From NCBI GenBank assembly GCA_017625035.1, contig JAGALX010000027.1, positions 1 to 64,000 of the forward strand: DNA of 64,000 bases. Reading direction: 5' to 3'. The position numbers were made by a program, and so were the translations under genes. This stretch comes from Clostridia bacterium. GTDB lineage: Bacteria; Bacillota; Clostridia; TANB77; CAG-508. Shown here piece after piece: positions 32,398 to 42,233 of this stretch (the first letter of the stretch is position 1; every line of letters begins with the position of its first letter). A model generated the notes under the pieces. That model was not told where the DNA came from and did no database searches. It saw only the letters and a list, made by a program, of their open reading frames with translations.

Positions 32398-33729
32398 ATG
32401 GAGCTAGGCAAAGTACCACCACATGATTTAGAAGCAGAGCAAGCAGTTTTAGGATGTATGCTAACAGATAAAGACGCTGTGGTTTCTGCTGTAGAAACAC
32501 TAACAGAAGAAGATTTTTACAGAGAAGATAATAAAATAATTTACAGAGCAATACTAAATTTATATAACAGAGCAGAGCCAATAGATATTATAACATTAAA
32601 ATCAGAGCTATTATCAATGGGAAAATTTGATGCAGTTGGTGGGTTAGAATACTTAGCAGAGCTACCAGATAAAGTACCTACGACCTCAAATGTTGATAGA
32701 TATGTAAAAATAGTAGAAGAAAAATCAACTTTAAGAACTCTAATACGAACTGCAAATGAGCTAATAACTCTAGGCTATGATCCAACTCAAGAAGTTGAAG
32801 ATATAATGGATAATGCCGAAAAAAAGATTTTTAATATTATGCAAAAAAAGAATCAAACAGGATATGCATCTATTAAAGATATTTTAGTAGATTCTTTTAC
32901 AGAGCTTGAAAACTTATATAACAGAAAACAACATGTAACAGGTGTTCCAACTGGATTTGTTGACTTAGATAATAAAACAGCAGGACTTCACAATTCAGAC
33001 TTGATACTAGTTGCTGCAAGACCTGCTATGGGAAAATCTGCATTTGCATTAAATATTGCTACAAATGCAGCAATTCAAGGAAATGTTGGTGTTGCAATAT
33101 TCAGTCTCGAAATGTCTAAAGAGCAAATGGCAAACAGAATCTTGGGAAGTGTTGCAATGGTAGATGGAAATAGTATCAGAACAGGTAGAATTGCAGATGA
33201 TGATTGGATAAAACTTGCCACTGCATCTGGTGAACTTTCTCAAACTGGAATATATATAGATGATACCCCAGGTATATCTGTTATGGAAATTCGTGCAAAA
33301 TGTAGAAAATTAAAAATGGAAAAAAATATTGGATTAGTAGTAATAGATTACTTGCAACTTGTTCAAGGTAGTAGCAAAAAAGGTGGAAGCCGTGAACAAG
33401 AAATTTCTGAAATTAGTAGATCATTAAAAATATTAGCAAAGGAAATAAATGTACCAGTAATAGCATTATCTCAGCTATCTCGTGCACCAGAACAACGTCC
33501 AGATCACAGACCAATGCTATCTGACCTTCGTGAATCTGGAGCGATAGAGCAAGATGCTGATATTGTAATTTTCTTATATAGAGATGATTATTATAATCAA
33601 GATAGTGAAAAGAAAAATATTGCAGAGGTTATTATAGCAAAACATAGAGCTGGTTCAACAGGAACTGTGGAACTTGCATGGCTTGGAAGTTACACGAAGT
33701 TTGCTAATTTGGCGAAAGATTATAAGTAA
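32398..33729 (+). CDS. dnaB: Replicative DNA helicase
   Basis: A 443-residue protein starting at ATG 32398 (GAAAGG site). An N-terminal helical domain (PPHDLEAEQAVLGCMLTD, about 6-23) is joined by a linker to a RecA-like motor with Walker A ARPAMGKSAFALN (about 205), IFSLEMSKEQMANR, Walker B VVIDYLQLVQG and ALSQLSR...LSDLRESGAIEQDAD. It unwinds the replication fork. An open frame extends upstream through the foldback but has no start site. Confidence 0.97.
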   Translation: MELGKVPPHDLEAEQAVLGCMLTDKDAVVSAVETLTEEDFYREDNKIIYRAILNLYNRAEPIDIITLKSELLSMGKFDAVGGLEYLAELPDKVPTTSNVDRYVKIVEEKSTLRTLIRTANELITLGYDPTQEVEDIMDNAEKKIFNIMQKKNQTGYASIKDILVDSFTELENLYNRKQHVTGVPTGFVDLDNKTAGLHNSDLILVAARPAMGKSAFALNIATNAAIQGNVGVAIFSLEMSKEQMANRILGSVAMVDGNSIRTGRIADDDWIKLATASGELSQTGIYIDDTPGISVMEIRAKCRKLKMEKNIGLVVIDYLQLVQGSSKKGGSREQEISEISRSLKILAKEINVPVIALSQLSRAPEQRPDHRPMLSDLRESGAIEQDADIVIFLYRDDYYNQDSEKKNIAEVIIAKHRAGSTGTVELAWLGSYTKFANLAKDYK

Positions 33730-33759
33730 ATTTTGGAATCAAAGAAAAGGAATGAAAAA

Positions 33760-34749
33760 ATGTTAGAAAACGAAGTTTTAAATACAATTCAAAAATATAA
33801 TATGATTCAAGAAAATGATACAATTGTAGTTGCTGTTTCTGGAGGACCAGATTCAATGACTTTATTAAATGTGTTATTAAAAATAAAAAACAAGCTAAAA
33901 TTTAAAATTGTCGTAGCCCATGTTAACCACATGATAAGGGCAGTTGCAGATTCTGAAACTCAATATGTAAAAGATTTTTGTGAGAAAAATAGTATTGAAT
34001 GTTATATAAAAAAAATAGATGTAATAAAAAAATCAGAGCTAGAAAAAATAAGTACAGAAGAAGCTGGAAGAAATGCAAGATATGATTTTTTCGAAGAAAT
34101 ATTTAATAAAGTACAAGGAAGCAAAATTGCGATAGCACATAATAAAAACGATAATGCAGAAACTGTTTTAATGAATTTTATGCGAGGAACAGGAGTTTCT
34201 GGACTAAAAGGAATTGAACCTGTACGAAACAATAAATTTATAAGACCATTAATCGAAATCAATAGGAAAGATATAGAGCAATATTGTATTGATGAAAATT
34301 TGAATCCAAAATTTGATGAATCAAATAATGAAAATATCTACACAAGGAATAAAATAAGAAATTTATTAATTCCATATTTAAAAAAAGAATTTAATCCTAA
34401 TATTGTTGACTCAATTAACAGATTGTCTGAATTGGCATCACAGGAAAATAAATATATAGAAAAAATTGTTAATAAAAGTTTTGAAGATATAAAAGAAAAT
34501 ATTGATAATAATAATATAGTATTAAATTTGAAAAAATTTAATTTATTAGATTCATTTATTAAAAGTAAAATAATTCTATTATGTGTGAAAAAATTATTTA
34601 ATTCTACAAAAGGAGTAGAAAAAATTCACATAGAGGATATAATAAAACTTTGTGAAAAAAATGTAGGAAATAAATATTTAACCCCAAATAAAAATTTAAA
34701 AGTAGCCATTAATAAAGGGAAGATTATAATTTCTAAGATTTCAAATTAA
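33760..34749 (+). CDS. tilS: tRNA(Ile)-lysidine synthetase
   Basis: A 329-residue enzyme that modifies C34 of tRNA-Ile(CAU) to lysidine. The PP-loop is VVAVSGGPDSMTLL (about 23-36), with AHVNHMIR and IAIAHNKNDNAETVLMNFMRGTG typical of TilS. ATG 33760 follows AAAAGGA. It is shorter than many TilS proteins, with only a small C-terminal portion after the N-type ATPase core. It is packed behind dnaB and before ftsH, the usual Firmicute neighbourhood of tilS. Confidence 0.93.
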   Translation: MLENEVLNTIQKYNMIQENDTIVVAVSGGPDSMTLLNVLLKIKNKLKFKIVVAHVNHMIRAVADSETQYVKDFCEKNSIECYIKKIDVIKKSELEKISTEEAGRNARYDFFEEIFNKVQGSKIAIAHNKNDNAETVLMNFMRGTGVSGLKGIEPVRNNKFIRPLIEINRKDIEQYCIDENLNPKFDESNNENIYTRNKIRNLLIPYLKKEFNPNIVDSINRLSELASQENKYIEKIVNKSFEDIKENIDNNNIVLNLKKFNLLDSFIKSKIILLCVKKLFNSTKGVEKIHIEDIIKLCEKNVGNKYLTPNKNLKVAINKGKIIISKISN

Positions 34750-34764
34750 AAAATCTATTTTTGC

Positions 34765-34815
34765 GGGCAATCTGTTTTCCATGAATAAAAGATGGAGATA
34801 GAATTGCCCATTTTT
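34765..34815 (+). terminator. Terminator between tilS and ftsH
   Basis: The stem GGGCAAT/ATTGCCC (34765-34771 with 34803-34809) is followed by ATTTTT. Confidence 0.75.
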
Positions 34816-34923
34816 AATTGTGAAACTTTTGTGTAAATGCTTGAATTGTAAAATAAATTATGTTATATAATATAAAGTGATAAACTGCAGTTACTTTTTT
34901 GGTAACATAAAGGAGGAAAAAAT

Positions 34924-36723
34924 TTGAAAAATAGCATAAAAACTTTAGCTGTATGGCTAATAATAGGCGTAATAATGATTGTTGGAGTAACAGCAATATA
35001 CGATAATGCTGACAGAAAATTTTCATATTCAGAGCTTGTTTCTAAAATACAAGCAGGTCAAGTCAGCACAGTAGATATAAATGCAGATGGAACATCTGCC
35101 ATAGTAAATTTTAATGATGGCACAGCAGAAAAAAAAGTAAACATACCAGACATGAAAAGTTTAATGGATAATGTGCAAGAACCAATGCAAAATGGAACAA
35201 TAAAAGTTGAACAAGAATCACAATCTATATGGGTAACAATATTATCATTAATAGCACCATTTGGTTTATTAATAATATTCTTAGTATTCTGGTTTTTATC
35301 AATGGGAGGAAGACAATCTGGAAACAAAACAATGTCTTTCGGAAAAAGCAGAGCAAGAGTTGTTGGTCAAACAGATAAAAACAAAATTACATTTAATGAT
35401 GTTGCAGGTGTAGATGAAGAAAAACAAGAACTACAAGAAATAGTAGAATTTTTAAAAAATCCTAAAAAATACACAGATATGGGAGCAAGAATACCAAAAG
35501 GTGTTTTACTAGTAGGACACCCAGGAACAGGTAAAACATTACTTGCAAAAGCAGTTGCAGGAGAAGCAGGAGTACCATTTTTTATAATAAGTGGTTCAGA
35601 CTTTGTTGAAATGTTCGTTGGTGTAGGTGCATCAAGAGTAAGAGATTTATTCGAACAAGCAAAAAAGAATGCACCATGTATAATATTTATAGATGAAATC
35701 GATGCAGTAGGTAGACAAAGAGGTGCCGGTTTAGGCGGAGGACATGATGAAAGAGAGCAAACATTAAATCAATTATTAGTTGAAATGGATGGGTTTGCAT
35801 TAAACGAAGGTGTAATAGTAATGGCAGCAACAAACAGACCAGATGTATTAGATAAAGCTTTACTAAGACCAGGAAGATTCGACAGACAAATAGTAGTTTC
35901 TCAACCAGATGTAAAAGCAAGAGAACAAATACTAGAAGTTCATGCAAGAAAGAAAAGATTATCACCAGATGTTGATTTAAAAACTATAGCAAAAAATACA
36001 TCAGGATTTTCAGGAGCAGATTTAGAAAATGTACTAAACGAAGCAGCATTATTAGCAGCAAGATACAATCAACCAGAAATTACAATGAAAAATGTAGAAG
36101 ATGCAATGATAAAAGTAACAATGGGACCAGAAAAGAAAAGCAGAGTAAGAAGCGAAAAAGAAAACAAATTAGTAGCATATCATGAAGCAGGTCATGCAGT
36201 AGTAAGCAGATTTTTACCAACACAAGATGCTGTACACCAAATATCAATTGTTCCAAGGGGAATGGCAGGTGGATACACTATGTACAGACCAAACGAAGAT
36301 AAATCATTTATGTCAAAATCTGAAATGCAAGAAAATATAGTTTCTTTATTAGGAGGAAGAGTTGCTGAAAAATTAATACTAGATGATATATCAACAGGAG
36401 CAAGCAATGATATCGAAAGAGCAACAAAAATAGCAAGATCAATGGTTACTAAATATGGAATGAGCGACAGAATTGGTCCTTTAGCATTAGGAGCAGGCCA
36501 AGAAGAAGTATTCCTAGGAAGAGATTTTGCTCAATCAAAAGAATATTCGGAAGAAACAGCAGCAGTAATAGATGAAGAAGTAAAATCAATTATAGATTAT
36601 GCATATAGAAGTGCAGAAGATATATTAAGAAGAAACATCGATAAACTTCATGCAGTAGCAGGTGTTTTATTAGAAAAAGAAAAAATCGATGGAGATGAAT
36701 TTGAACAAATATTTAATAATTAA
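34924..36723 (+). CDS. ftsH: ATP-dependent zinc metalloprotease FtsH
   Basis: A 599-residue membrane AAA+ protease. Helices at about 7-24 and 105-125 flank a small outside domain. The AAA module has Walker A GHPGTGKT (G198-T205; His replaces the usual second Pro), Walker [12 protein letters not shown], and a second region of homology ending RPGRFDRQ. The zinc site is HEAGH (H420-H424), with the third ligand in the later [10 protein letters not shown] region. TTG start after AAAGGAGG. Full length. A perfect terminator follows. Confidence 0.97.
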   Translation: MKNSIKTLAVWLIIGVIMIVGVTAIYDNADRKFSYSELVSKIQAGQVSTVDINADGTSAIVNFNDGTAEKKVNIPDMKSLMDNVQEPMQNGTIKVEQESQSIWVTILSLIAPFGLLIIFLVFWFLSMGGRQSGNKTMSFGKSRARVVGQTDKNKITFNDVAGVDEEKQELQEIVEFLKNPKKYTDMGARIPKGVLLVGHPGTGKTLLAKAVAGEAGVPFFIISGSDFVEMFVGVGASRVRDLFEQAKKNAPCIIFIDEIDAVGRQRGAGLGGGHDEREQTLNQLLVEMDGFALNEGVIVMAATNRPDVLDKALLRPGRFDRQIVVSQPDVKAREQILEVHARKKRLSPDVDLKTIAKNTSGFSGADLENVLNEAALLAARYNQPEITMKNVEDAMIKVTMGPEKKSRVRSEKENKLVAYHEAGHAVVSRFLPTQDAVHQISIVPRGMAGGYTMYRPNEDKSFMSKSEMQENIVSLLGGRVAEKLILDDISTGASNDIERATKIARSMVTKYGMSDRIGPLALGAGQEEVFLGRDFAQSKEYSEETAAVIDEEVKSIIDYAYRSAEDILRRNIDKLHAVAGVLLEKEKIDGDEFEQIFNN

Positions 36724-36730
36724 AATAAAA

Positions 36731-36767
36731 AATAGTATCAAGGTTCTAACTTTGATACTATTTTTTT
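36731..36767 (+). terminator. Terminator after ftsH
   Basis: A perfect 11-bp stem AATAGTATCAA (36731-36741 with 36752-36762) runs into seven T residues. Confidence 0.9.
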
Positions 36768-36936
36768 CTATAAATATAAAAATAGGTCTAGCTATAAAAA
36801 TAAGTAGAAAAAGTAAATGTATATACTAACTTTTTCTGCTTTACTTTTGGTGTTTGAATTATAATATTTTTTTGCTATAATAAATTTATTCAATTTTTAT
36901 AAAAACGGCATAAAACAATTTTTTATAAAAAATATT

Positions 36937-36963
36937 CAACTTTTGGCAAATATAAATCGTATT
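36937..36963 (+). promoter_or_regulatory. ECF-type promoter of the sigma operon (site 1)
   Basis: CAACTTTT (36937-36944), a 13-base spacer and CGTATT (36958-36963). Identical blocks and spacing recur at 39395, 40345 and 45333. Resembles the B. subtilis ECF AAC/CGTAT class. Implies positive autoregulation. Confidence 0.75.
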
Positions 36964-36983
36964 ACGAATGAAGGGGGAAAGAT

Positions 36984-37451
36984 ATGAAGAACAGAGAAAT
37001 AGAAAAAATTGTCAAAAAATATGCTAATCTTGTATACAGAATAGCATTTACAATGTTAAAAAATCAATCAGATGCAGAAGATATTTTTCAAGATGTATTT
37101 ATGAAATTATGTACAGAAAATGTGAGTTTTATAAGTGAAGAGCATCAAAAAGCATGGATTATAAGGGTTACAAAAAATAAATGTTTAGACTTTTTAAAAA
37201 GAAGTTGTAACAAAACAAGCACCGAATTAGATGAAAATATTGAATATAAAACAAAAGAGAGTAAAACGTATGTACTAGATGAGGTATTAAAATTACCAGA
37301 AAAATATAGAATTGTAATTTATTTATTTTATTTCGAAGGCTATAAAATATCTGAAATATCTAGTATTTTAGAAATAAACGAATCTACGTTAAAATCCCAA
37401 TTAGTAAAAGCTCGAGAAATGTTAAAAGAAAGTTTAAAGGAGGAGTTTTAA
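36984..37451 (+). CDS. ECF-family RNA polymerase sigma factor
   Basis: A 155-residue sigma-70 family protein. Region 2 is NLVYRIAFTMLKNQSDAEDIFQDVF (about 15-39), followed by QKAWIIRVTKNKCLDFLK; region 4 is LPEKYRIVIYLFYFEGYKISEISSIL plus the recognition helix ESTLKSQLVKARE (about 96-145). No sigma 1.1 or 3 regions, as expected for ECF factors. The next gene begins at the base after its stop and encodes the probable anti-sigma. Its own promoter and three others nearby share the same motif. Confidence 0.93.
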   Translation: MKNREIEKIVKKYANLVYRIAFTMLKNQSDAEDIFQDVFMKLCTENVSFISEEHQKAWIIRVTKNKCLDFLKRSCNKTSTELDENIEYKTKESKTYVLDEVLKLPEKYRIVIYLFYFEGYKISEISSILEINESTLKSQLVKAREMLKESLKEEF

Positions 37452-39305
37452 ATGAAAAATGAAGTTTATAAAAAACAAATGAAAAAAATTCGTCCAAGTG
37501 ATGAGCTAATCGAAAAAACAATACAAAATATAAAAAATGTAAATAAATTAAAAAATACAAATAAAGTAAAAAATGGTATTAGATTAAGAAAATTAGTAGC
37601 AGGAACAGCAGCTGTGTTAACCCTATCTGTTGGAAGTGTAGGGGCATATATTGCTATAACAGGAAATTCATTATTGTCTATATTAGGGTTAGAAAAAGCA
37701 AGTATTAATTATGAAAACGAAAGTGTTGCAATACCAGATCAATATAATACAGTTATAGAAAATGAATATACAAAAATCAAATTAGAAAAAATAGCATGTG
37801 ATGAAACATTTTTAATATTAGAATATAATGTTAAAATAAAAGATGCAGCTTTAACAGAAATTCAAAATAAAAATGAAAATTTTATAGCAGAAACAGATTA
37901 TGACTATAGTAGAGGTACTAATTCTGTAAATCTAGGTCTTTCAGAAAGTTTTTATATAAATGGTAAAAATATCAATGGTTATTCATGCATTGCTCAAAAA
38001 ATCGAAAATATTGAAAATGAATATAAATTTTATGATATTGTAAATATAATGGATATAAAAGAGAAAAACTTAAAAGTTTCAGTTACTATTTTAAGTGTAA
38101 GAATAGATGGATATCAGTTTATGGTTACAGATGCAAATAATAATTATCTATTAGATTTAAGCATAAATGGAAACAATAATGAAAAATTTGAAAGTGTTGA
38201 ATATAAAAATAATAATGAAGAAGTTATTGTAAAAAATGTGATGAATACAAGTTTTGCAACTTATGTAACAGTTGGTGTAAATGTTTCAGATATATCTTCT
38301 GAAAATTGTTTAAATAAGATAAATTTTAATTCAAAGAATAGCAACAACGAAGAAATTGAATCACATGTGTTTCTTAAAAAATATGTAATCAGAACAGAAG
38401 ATGATATTGTATATGATGTGATAACGGATTCTGTGGGCACCTCAGAAAATGATTATGTAAAAGATTCATATCTATTGAATAGTAGAAATAAAGAAAAAGC
38501 TGATAATATTGTCACTTTTGATAAAGCTTTTTCTAAAGGAATAGCGGAATTAGAATATGTTATATTATACCCAAACATTATACCTGATGATAATATTATT
38601 AATTGTTTAGTAACAAGAAATGGTAAAACAATTGTAGAAAATATGAATATTGATATTAGAAATGAATTTAATTCTAATTGCGTAATAAATGATATTTCTC
38701 TTGTAAACTATACTGATAAAAAAGTAGCTGATTTTAGGAATACAAATGAATATATGAATAATGAAGAAAATTATATTGTTAATGAATATTATAATGAAAA
38801 TGCAGAAAAAATCGATAGCACAAATTATGAAATTTGTGGAATAACATTAGGTATGAGTGCTGATGAAGCATTACAAATGCTGCAAAAGTATTATGATAAA
38901 AATAATATAGATATTGTTTGCAGTAATTATTATGATAATTCGAGTTACGACGATGGACATATGAGCTTTTCTACACAAGATAACAAAGTAAATTTTGTTA
39001 ATGCATATGATTTTGATGGAGTAAACAATAATAAACTAAAAGTTTCAGATGTAATAAATAGATATTATAGTGAAGAAAAATTGATAAGAACAAATGAGCA
39101 TGGAAAAAATAATGCTTTAGCCATCTTATATGGAATCGATGACTATATCAGTAATGAAAACTCCAAAGAAGACGAATATGCATATGTAAATCTAGACTCA
39201 GCAGGGAGAATAACGTGTCTTGTATATAAAGATAAAGAAAATTCGATTACATTTGGGGTTGATGCAGCTACAAAGACTATAACAAATATATTTATTTTTG
39301 ATTAA
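37452..39305 (+). CDS. DUF4179-type anti-sigma partner protein
   Basis: A 617-residue protein. The cytoplasmic N-terminus (KKIRPSDELIEKTIQNIK, about 11-28) matches the short sigma-binding segment of RsgI/DUF4179 regulators. One membrane helix follows (about 51-73). The large extracytoplasmic part consists of a DUF4179-like beta-rich domain (about 85-420) and a C-terminal domain (about 450-617, CGITLGMSADEALQMLQKYY) of unknown fold. It is translationally coupled to the ECF gene. I infer that it holds the sigma factor at the membrane and senses envelope state. Confidence 0.75.
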   Translation: MKNEVYKKQMKKIRPSDELIEKTIQNIKNVNKLKNTNKVKNGIRLRKLVAGTAAVLTLSVGSVGAYIAITGNSLLSILGLEKASINYENESVAIPDQYNTVIENEYTKIKLEKIACDETFLILEYNVKIKDAALTEIQNKNENFIAETDYDYSRGTNSVNLGLSESFYINGKNINGYSCIAQKIENIENEYKFYDIVNIMDIKEKNLKVSVTILSVRIDGYQFMVTDANNNYLLDLSINGNNNEKFESVEYKNNNEEVIVKNVMNTSFATYVTVGVNVSDISSENCLNKINFNSKNSNNEEIESHVFLKKYVIRTEDDIVYDVITDSVGTSENDYVKDSYLLNSRNKEKADNIVTFDKAFSKGIAELEYVILYPNIIPDDNIINCLVTRNGKTIVENMNIDIRNEFNSNCVINDISLVNYTDKKVADFRNTNEYMNNEENYIVNEYYNENAEKIDSTNYEICGITLGMSADEALQMLQKYYDKNNIDIVCSNYYDNSSYDDGHMSFSTQDNKVNFVNAYDFDGVNNNKLKVSDVINRYYSEEKLIRTNEHGKNNALAILYGIDDYISNENSKEDEYAYVNLDSAGRITCLVYKDKENSITFGVDAATKTITNIFIFD

Positions 39306-39394
39306 TAATTAAATTGCAGATTTAAAAACACAGCTTAGTATTTATAATTTTACTAATATAAATTAAAAAATTAGTAAAAAAATTACTAAGCTGA

Positions 39395-39421
39395 CAACTT
39401 TTTACAAATTCTAATCGTATT
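39395..39421 (+). promoter_or_regulatory. ECF-type promoter (site 2)
   Basis: CAACTTTT (39395-39402), 13 bases, CGTATT (39416-39421), 76 bases before the start of the next gene. Confidence 0.7.
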
Positions 39422-39496
39422 TATAATATAAAAATCTTGAAAATAAAAAAATGTTATAGTATCATAAATCTATAACAAAAGAAGGAGGAAAAATTT

Positions 39497-40183
39497 ATGA
39501 CAAAATCAAGTAAAATTATAATTGCATTATTAGTTATTATTTTAATAGCTGTATTAGGAATAGGAGTATGGTTAATTACTGATAAATCAGCAGAAAATGG
39601 AAGTGTATCAATTACAGAAAATACTGCTGGCGTAGCCAATAATGAAACTGTTACTGGGAATACATCTGTAAATAATAATTCATCAAACCAATCTCAACAA
39701 CAAAATCAAAATACAAACAATTCTAGCAGCAACAATACAAGTAACACACAAGCAGTAGATATTTCTATAGATACAAGACAAGTAAACGTAAACCTAGAAG
39801 GCATGGTGTGTCCAGTTACAACATCAAAGTATATTAGTTCATTAGGATATTCTATGAGATATGATTCTGATATGACCGTGAAAAAAGTTGAAAATATGGA
39901 TATATACGGATATACAGACAATCCAGAAGCCTATGTTACTGTCAAATACATTTCAACTCCATATAGTGAAGCGATTTCTAATTTTACTAATAGTCGAAGC
40001 ACTACTATTAATGGATATGAAGCTACAGAAGCAAGAGATGGAATATTTGTCAAAGCAAACAATGGAACATATATAATTGATATAGTATATCCAGTAGATG
40101 AATACGGGTATTCTGAATACGCTGAAGGATTTGGTGATATGATGAACCAATTAATTGAAACATACTTTTCAATAAACAACTAA
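39497..40183 (+). CDS. Membrane-anchored extracytoplasmic protein, regulon member
   Basis: A 228-residue protein with an N-terminal signal-anchor beginning MTKSSKIIIALLVII (about 1-26), a Ser/Asn/Gln-rich linker (about 35-85) and a globular domain (about 95-228; SSLGYSMRYDSDMTV, then GYEATEARDGIFVKANNGTYIID). The same M-T-K-S-(S/T)-K-I-(I/M)-I leader occurs in two nearby genes (41624, 45503). Its function is unknown. It is preceded by ECF site 2 and an AAGGAGG site. Confidence 0.7.
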   Translation: MTKSSKIIIALLVIILIAVLGIGVWLITDKSAENGSVSITENTAGVANNETVTGNTSVNNNSSNQSQQQNQNTNNSSSNNTSNTQAVDISIDTRQVNVNLEGMVCPVTTSKYISSLGYSMRYDSDMTVKKVENMDIYGYTDNPEAYVTVKYISTPYSEAISNFTNSRSTTINGYEATEARDGIFVKANNGTYIIDIVYPVDEYGYSEYAEGFGDMMNQLIETYFSINN

Positions 40184-40269
40184 TTAAATCAAATGTTAAT
40201 TGAAAATGGTTCTAGTGTATATAACATGAGAATAAAAAATATAAAAAAAACAATAAATAATCTTTATAA

Positions 40270-40316
40270 AACCCAAATTGAACTATAAATATTAGACAAT
40301 TTGGGTTATTTTTTTG
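40270..40316 (+). terminator. Terminator
   Basis: The perfect stem AACCCAAATT (40270-40279 with 40298-40307) is followed by ATTTTTTTG. Confidence 0.85.
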
Positions 40317-40344
40317 TAAAAAATAAAAAATTTAAAAAAATTTT

Positions 40345-40371
40345 CAACTTTTTCCATCCTTAAATCGTATT
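40345..40371 (+). promoter_or_regulatory. ECF-type promoter (site 3)
   Basis: CAACTTTT (40345-40352), 13 bases, CGTATT (40366-40371), 100 bases before the next start. Confidence 0.7.
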
Positions 40372-40471
40372 CATAATAAGAAAGTTAATTACAGTATTTC
40401 AATAAAGAACTATAACAACCAAAAGAGCATTAAAAATAAAAGAATATGAAAAATAAAATGGAGGGATTTTT

Positions 40472-41515
40472 ATGAAGATTAAAAAAATTTGTTGGGGCAT
40501 ATTAGTAGGAGTTGTACTATTAGTTTTATGTAATGGAAGTGTTTTTGCATATAAGTATGAGGATGAAGATTCAGTACCATATGCAATGGATTCAGATACG
40601 ACAAACAGTGAATATTTCTTTAGTATAACAAATCCGTATAAGTTTAATTCGTTAAAAGTGCAAAAGAGCGGAGAAAAAAGAGATGTAACGGAATTTTTAA
40701 AAATGTGGCCATATGATTGGGAGCAAGTTTACGATGAAAGCATTGGTGAATGGGTAGAAAAAAATCCACCAATAAGCATAAATGTAAATTATTTGAAAGT
40801 ATATTCATCTAATGAAAATGTGGTAAAAGTAACAAAAGAACATAACAGAATTTATTTAAACTATCTTTCAGAGGGAAGAACAAGATTAACTGTAGAATAT
40901 GAATTTAATGGTGAAAACTATATTGTAGAATGTTGGTGGGATGTTGAAGAAAATGAAGATACATCAAAAGATAATGAAAAGGATTTAACGATTGACGCTA
41001 ATACAGAGAATAAAGAAGGAATAACTATAACAAATAATACCGATAAAGAAAAAGAATTCAAAAATAACAATACTAATGTTGAAACTAAAATAGAAACTCC
41101 AAAACAACAAAGTAAGCAAAAAAACAATAATACTAATGTTGAAACTAGAACAGAAATTCAAACAAAACCAATAACTAATACAAACACTAACCAAAATGGA
41201 AATACAATTTTTAATAATACAAAAACACAAAATGAAAACCATGATTTCTTATTAGATTCAGAAAATAAATTAGTAGATGCAGAATATAATAATTATACAT
41301 TTTATTCAGAAGATGAGTTATTAAATGTAGATGACAGTTTTACAACAAATGATGAAATAAATGAACAAAAATTAGCAATTTCAGAAAAAACAAAATCTAA
41401 TACACCTTCTTCAAAAAATACAGGAATAATTATAATTTGTATGGCAGTTATATCAGTTGTTATAATTGCAATTATTATACTTATTGTAAAACAATCAAAA
41501 GATGGAGCTGTGTAA
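40472..41515 (+). CDS. Secreted, membrane-anchored surface protein with Ig-like segment
   Basis: A 347-residue protein with a signal peptide (about 1-26, ending VFAYKY), a domain at about 50-150 whose VYSSNENVVKVTKEHNRIYLNYLSEGRTRLTVEY pattern resembles bacterial Ig-like group 2 repeats, a long Asn/Thr/Lys-rich low-complexity linker holding two copies of N-N-N-T-N-V-E-T, and a C-terminal membrane helix (about 313-337). A wall-spanning surface protein anchored at the membrane. Preceded by ECF site 3. Confidence 0.7.
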   Translation: MKIKKICWGILVGVVLLVLCNGSVFAYKYEDEDSVPYAMDSDTTNSEYFFSITNPYKFNSLKVQKSGEKRDVTEFLKMWPYDWEQVYDESIGEWVEKNPPISINVNYLKVYSSNENVVKVTKEHNRIYLNYLSEGRTRLTVEYEFNGENYIVECWWDVEENEDTSKDNEKDLTIDANTENKEGITITNNTDKEKEFKNNNTNVETKIETPKQQSKQKNNNTNVETRTEIQTKPITNTNTNQNGNTIFNNTKTQNENHDFLLDSENKLVDAEYNNYTFYSEDELLNVDDSFTTNDEINEQKLAISEKTKSNTPSSKNTGIIIICMAVISVVIIAIIILIVKQSKDGAV

Positions 41516-41623
41516 AATATAAAACAATATAAGTAGAATCATAGTACAAAATAGCATATAGAATTTTGAAAATAAAAAAATGCTATAGTATCATAAAATT
41601 ATAACAAAATAAGGAGGAAAATC

Positions 41624-42151
41624 ATGACAAAATCAACTAAAATTATGATAATATTAACAATTACTATTTTAGCAGTAATATTAGGAGCAAGATATGTTCA
41701 CATAATGAAAAAAACAGTTTTAACAAATCAAGAAGCATTAGATATAGGAAAAACAAAATATCAACAAGCAATAAGTTGTTATTGGGAAAATCTAGAATAT
41801 AGTACTGAATTAATTGAGAATATAGGTGAGGCAGATACAGCATATTATGAAGTAACAAATATAAATGAAATAAAACAAATTTTTACGACAAATACATTTG
41901 CTGACTTTTGTGATGAATACGGATTAAAAGAAAAAAACGGAGTTTACTATAAAGTTGCGGCAGATAGAGGGAGTGATATAACCCATGTAGGCAATGAATT
42001 AAAAGTAGATAGTATATCAGAAAATAAAATTGTGTATACTTCAATAGAAACATATAATGACAATGAAGAAATTACTACAAAAGAATATCAATTTATACTT
42101 ATAAAAGAGAACGGAAATTGGAAAGTTGATGAATTTACGTTACCAAATTAA
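41624..42151 (+). CDS. IseA-like membrane-anchored protein (possible cell-wall hydrolase inhibitor)
   Basis: A 175-residue protein with an MTKSTKIMIILTI signal-anchor. The C-terminal domain (about 38-175; FTTNTFADFCDEYGLKE, NGVYYKVAADRGSDITHVGN, ENGNWKVDEFTLPN) resembles IseA/YoeB, an inhibitor of DL-endopeptidases in B. subtilis that is induced by envelope stress. I identify this from pattern memory only. AAGGAGG precedes the start. It has no copy of the ECF motif directly upstream, but its leader region (about 41562-41612) closely repeats that of the gene at 39497. Confidence 0.5.
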   Translation: MTKSTKIMIILTITILAVILGARYVHIMKKTVLTNQEALDIGKTKYQQAISCYWENLEYSTELIENIGEADTAYYEVTNINEIKQIFTTNTFADFCDEYGLKEKNGVYYKVAADRGSDITHVGNELKVDSISENKIVYTSIETYNDNEEITTKEYQFILIKENGNWKVDEFTLPN

Positions 42152-42158
42152 AAAAAAT

Positions 42159-42200
42159 TATGTTAAATCATTGACAATGATTTAACATATTGTGTACAAT
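42159..42200 (+). promoter_or_regulatory. Promoter with a 13-bp palindrome over the -35 box
   Basis: TTGACA (42171-42176), an 18-base spacer and TACAAT (42195-42200). Inverted arms 42159-42171 and 42177-42189 (TATGTTAAATCAT) are centred on the -35 box. No T run follows, so an operator is favoured over a terminator. Drives the cohesin/dockerin-type cluster. Confidence 0.65.
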
Positions 42201-42233
42201 TAATATTAAGAAAACAAGAGAGGAGGTAAAATT

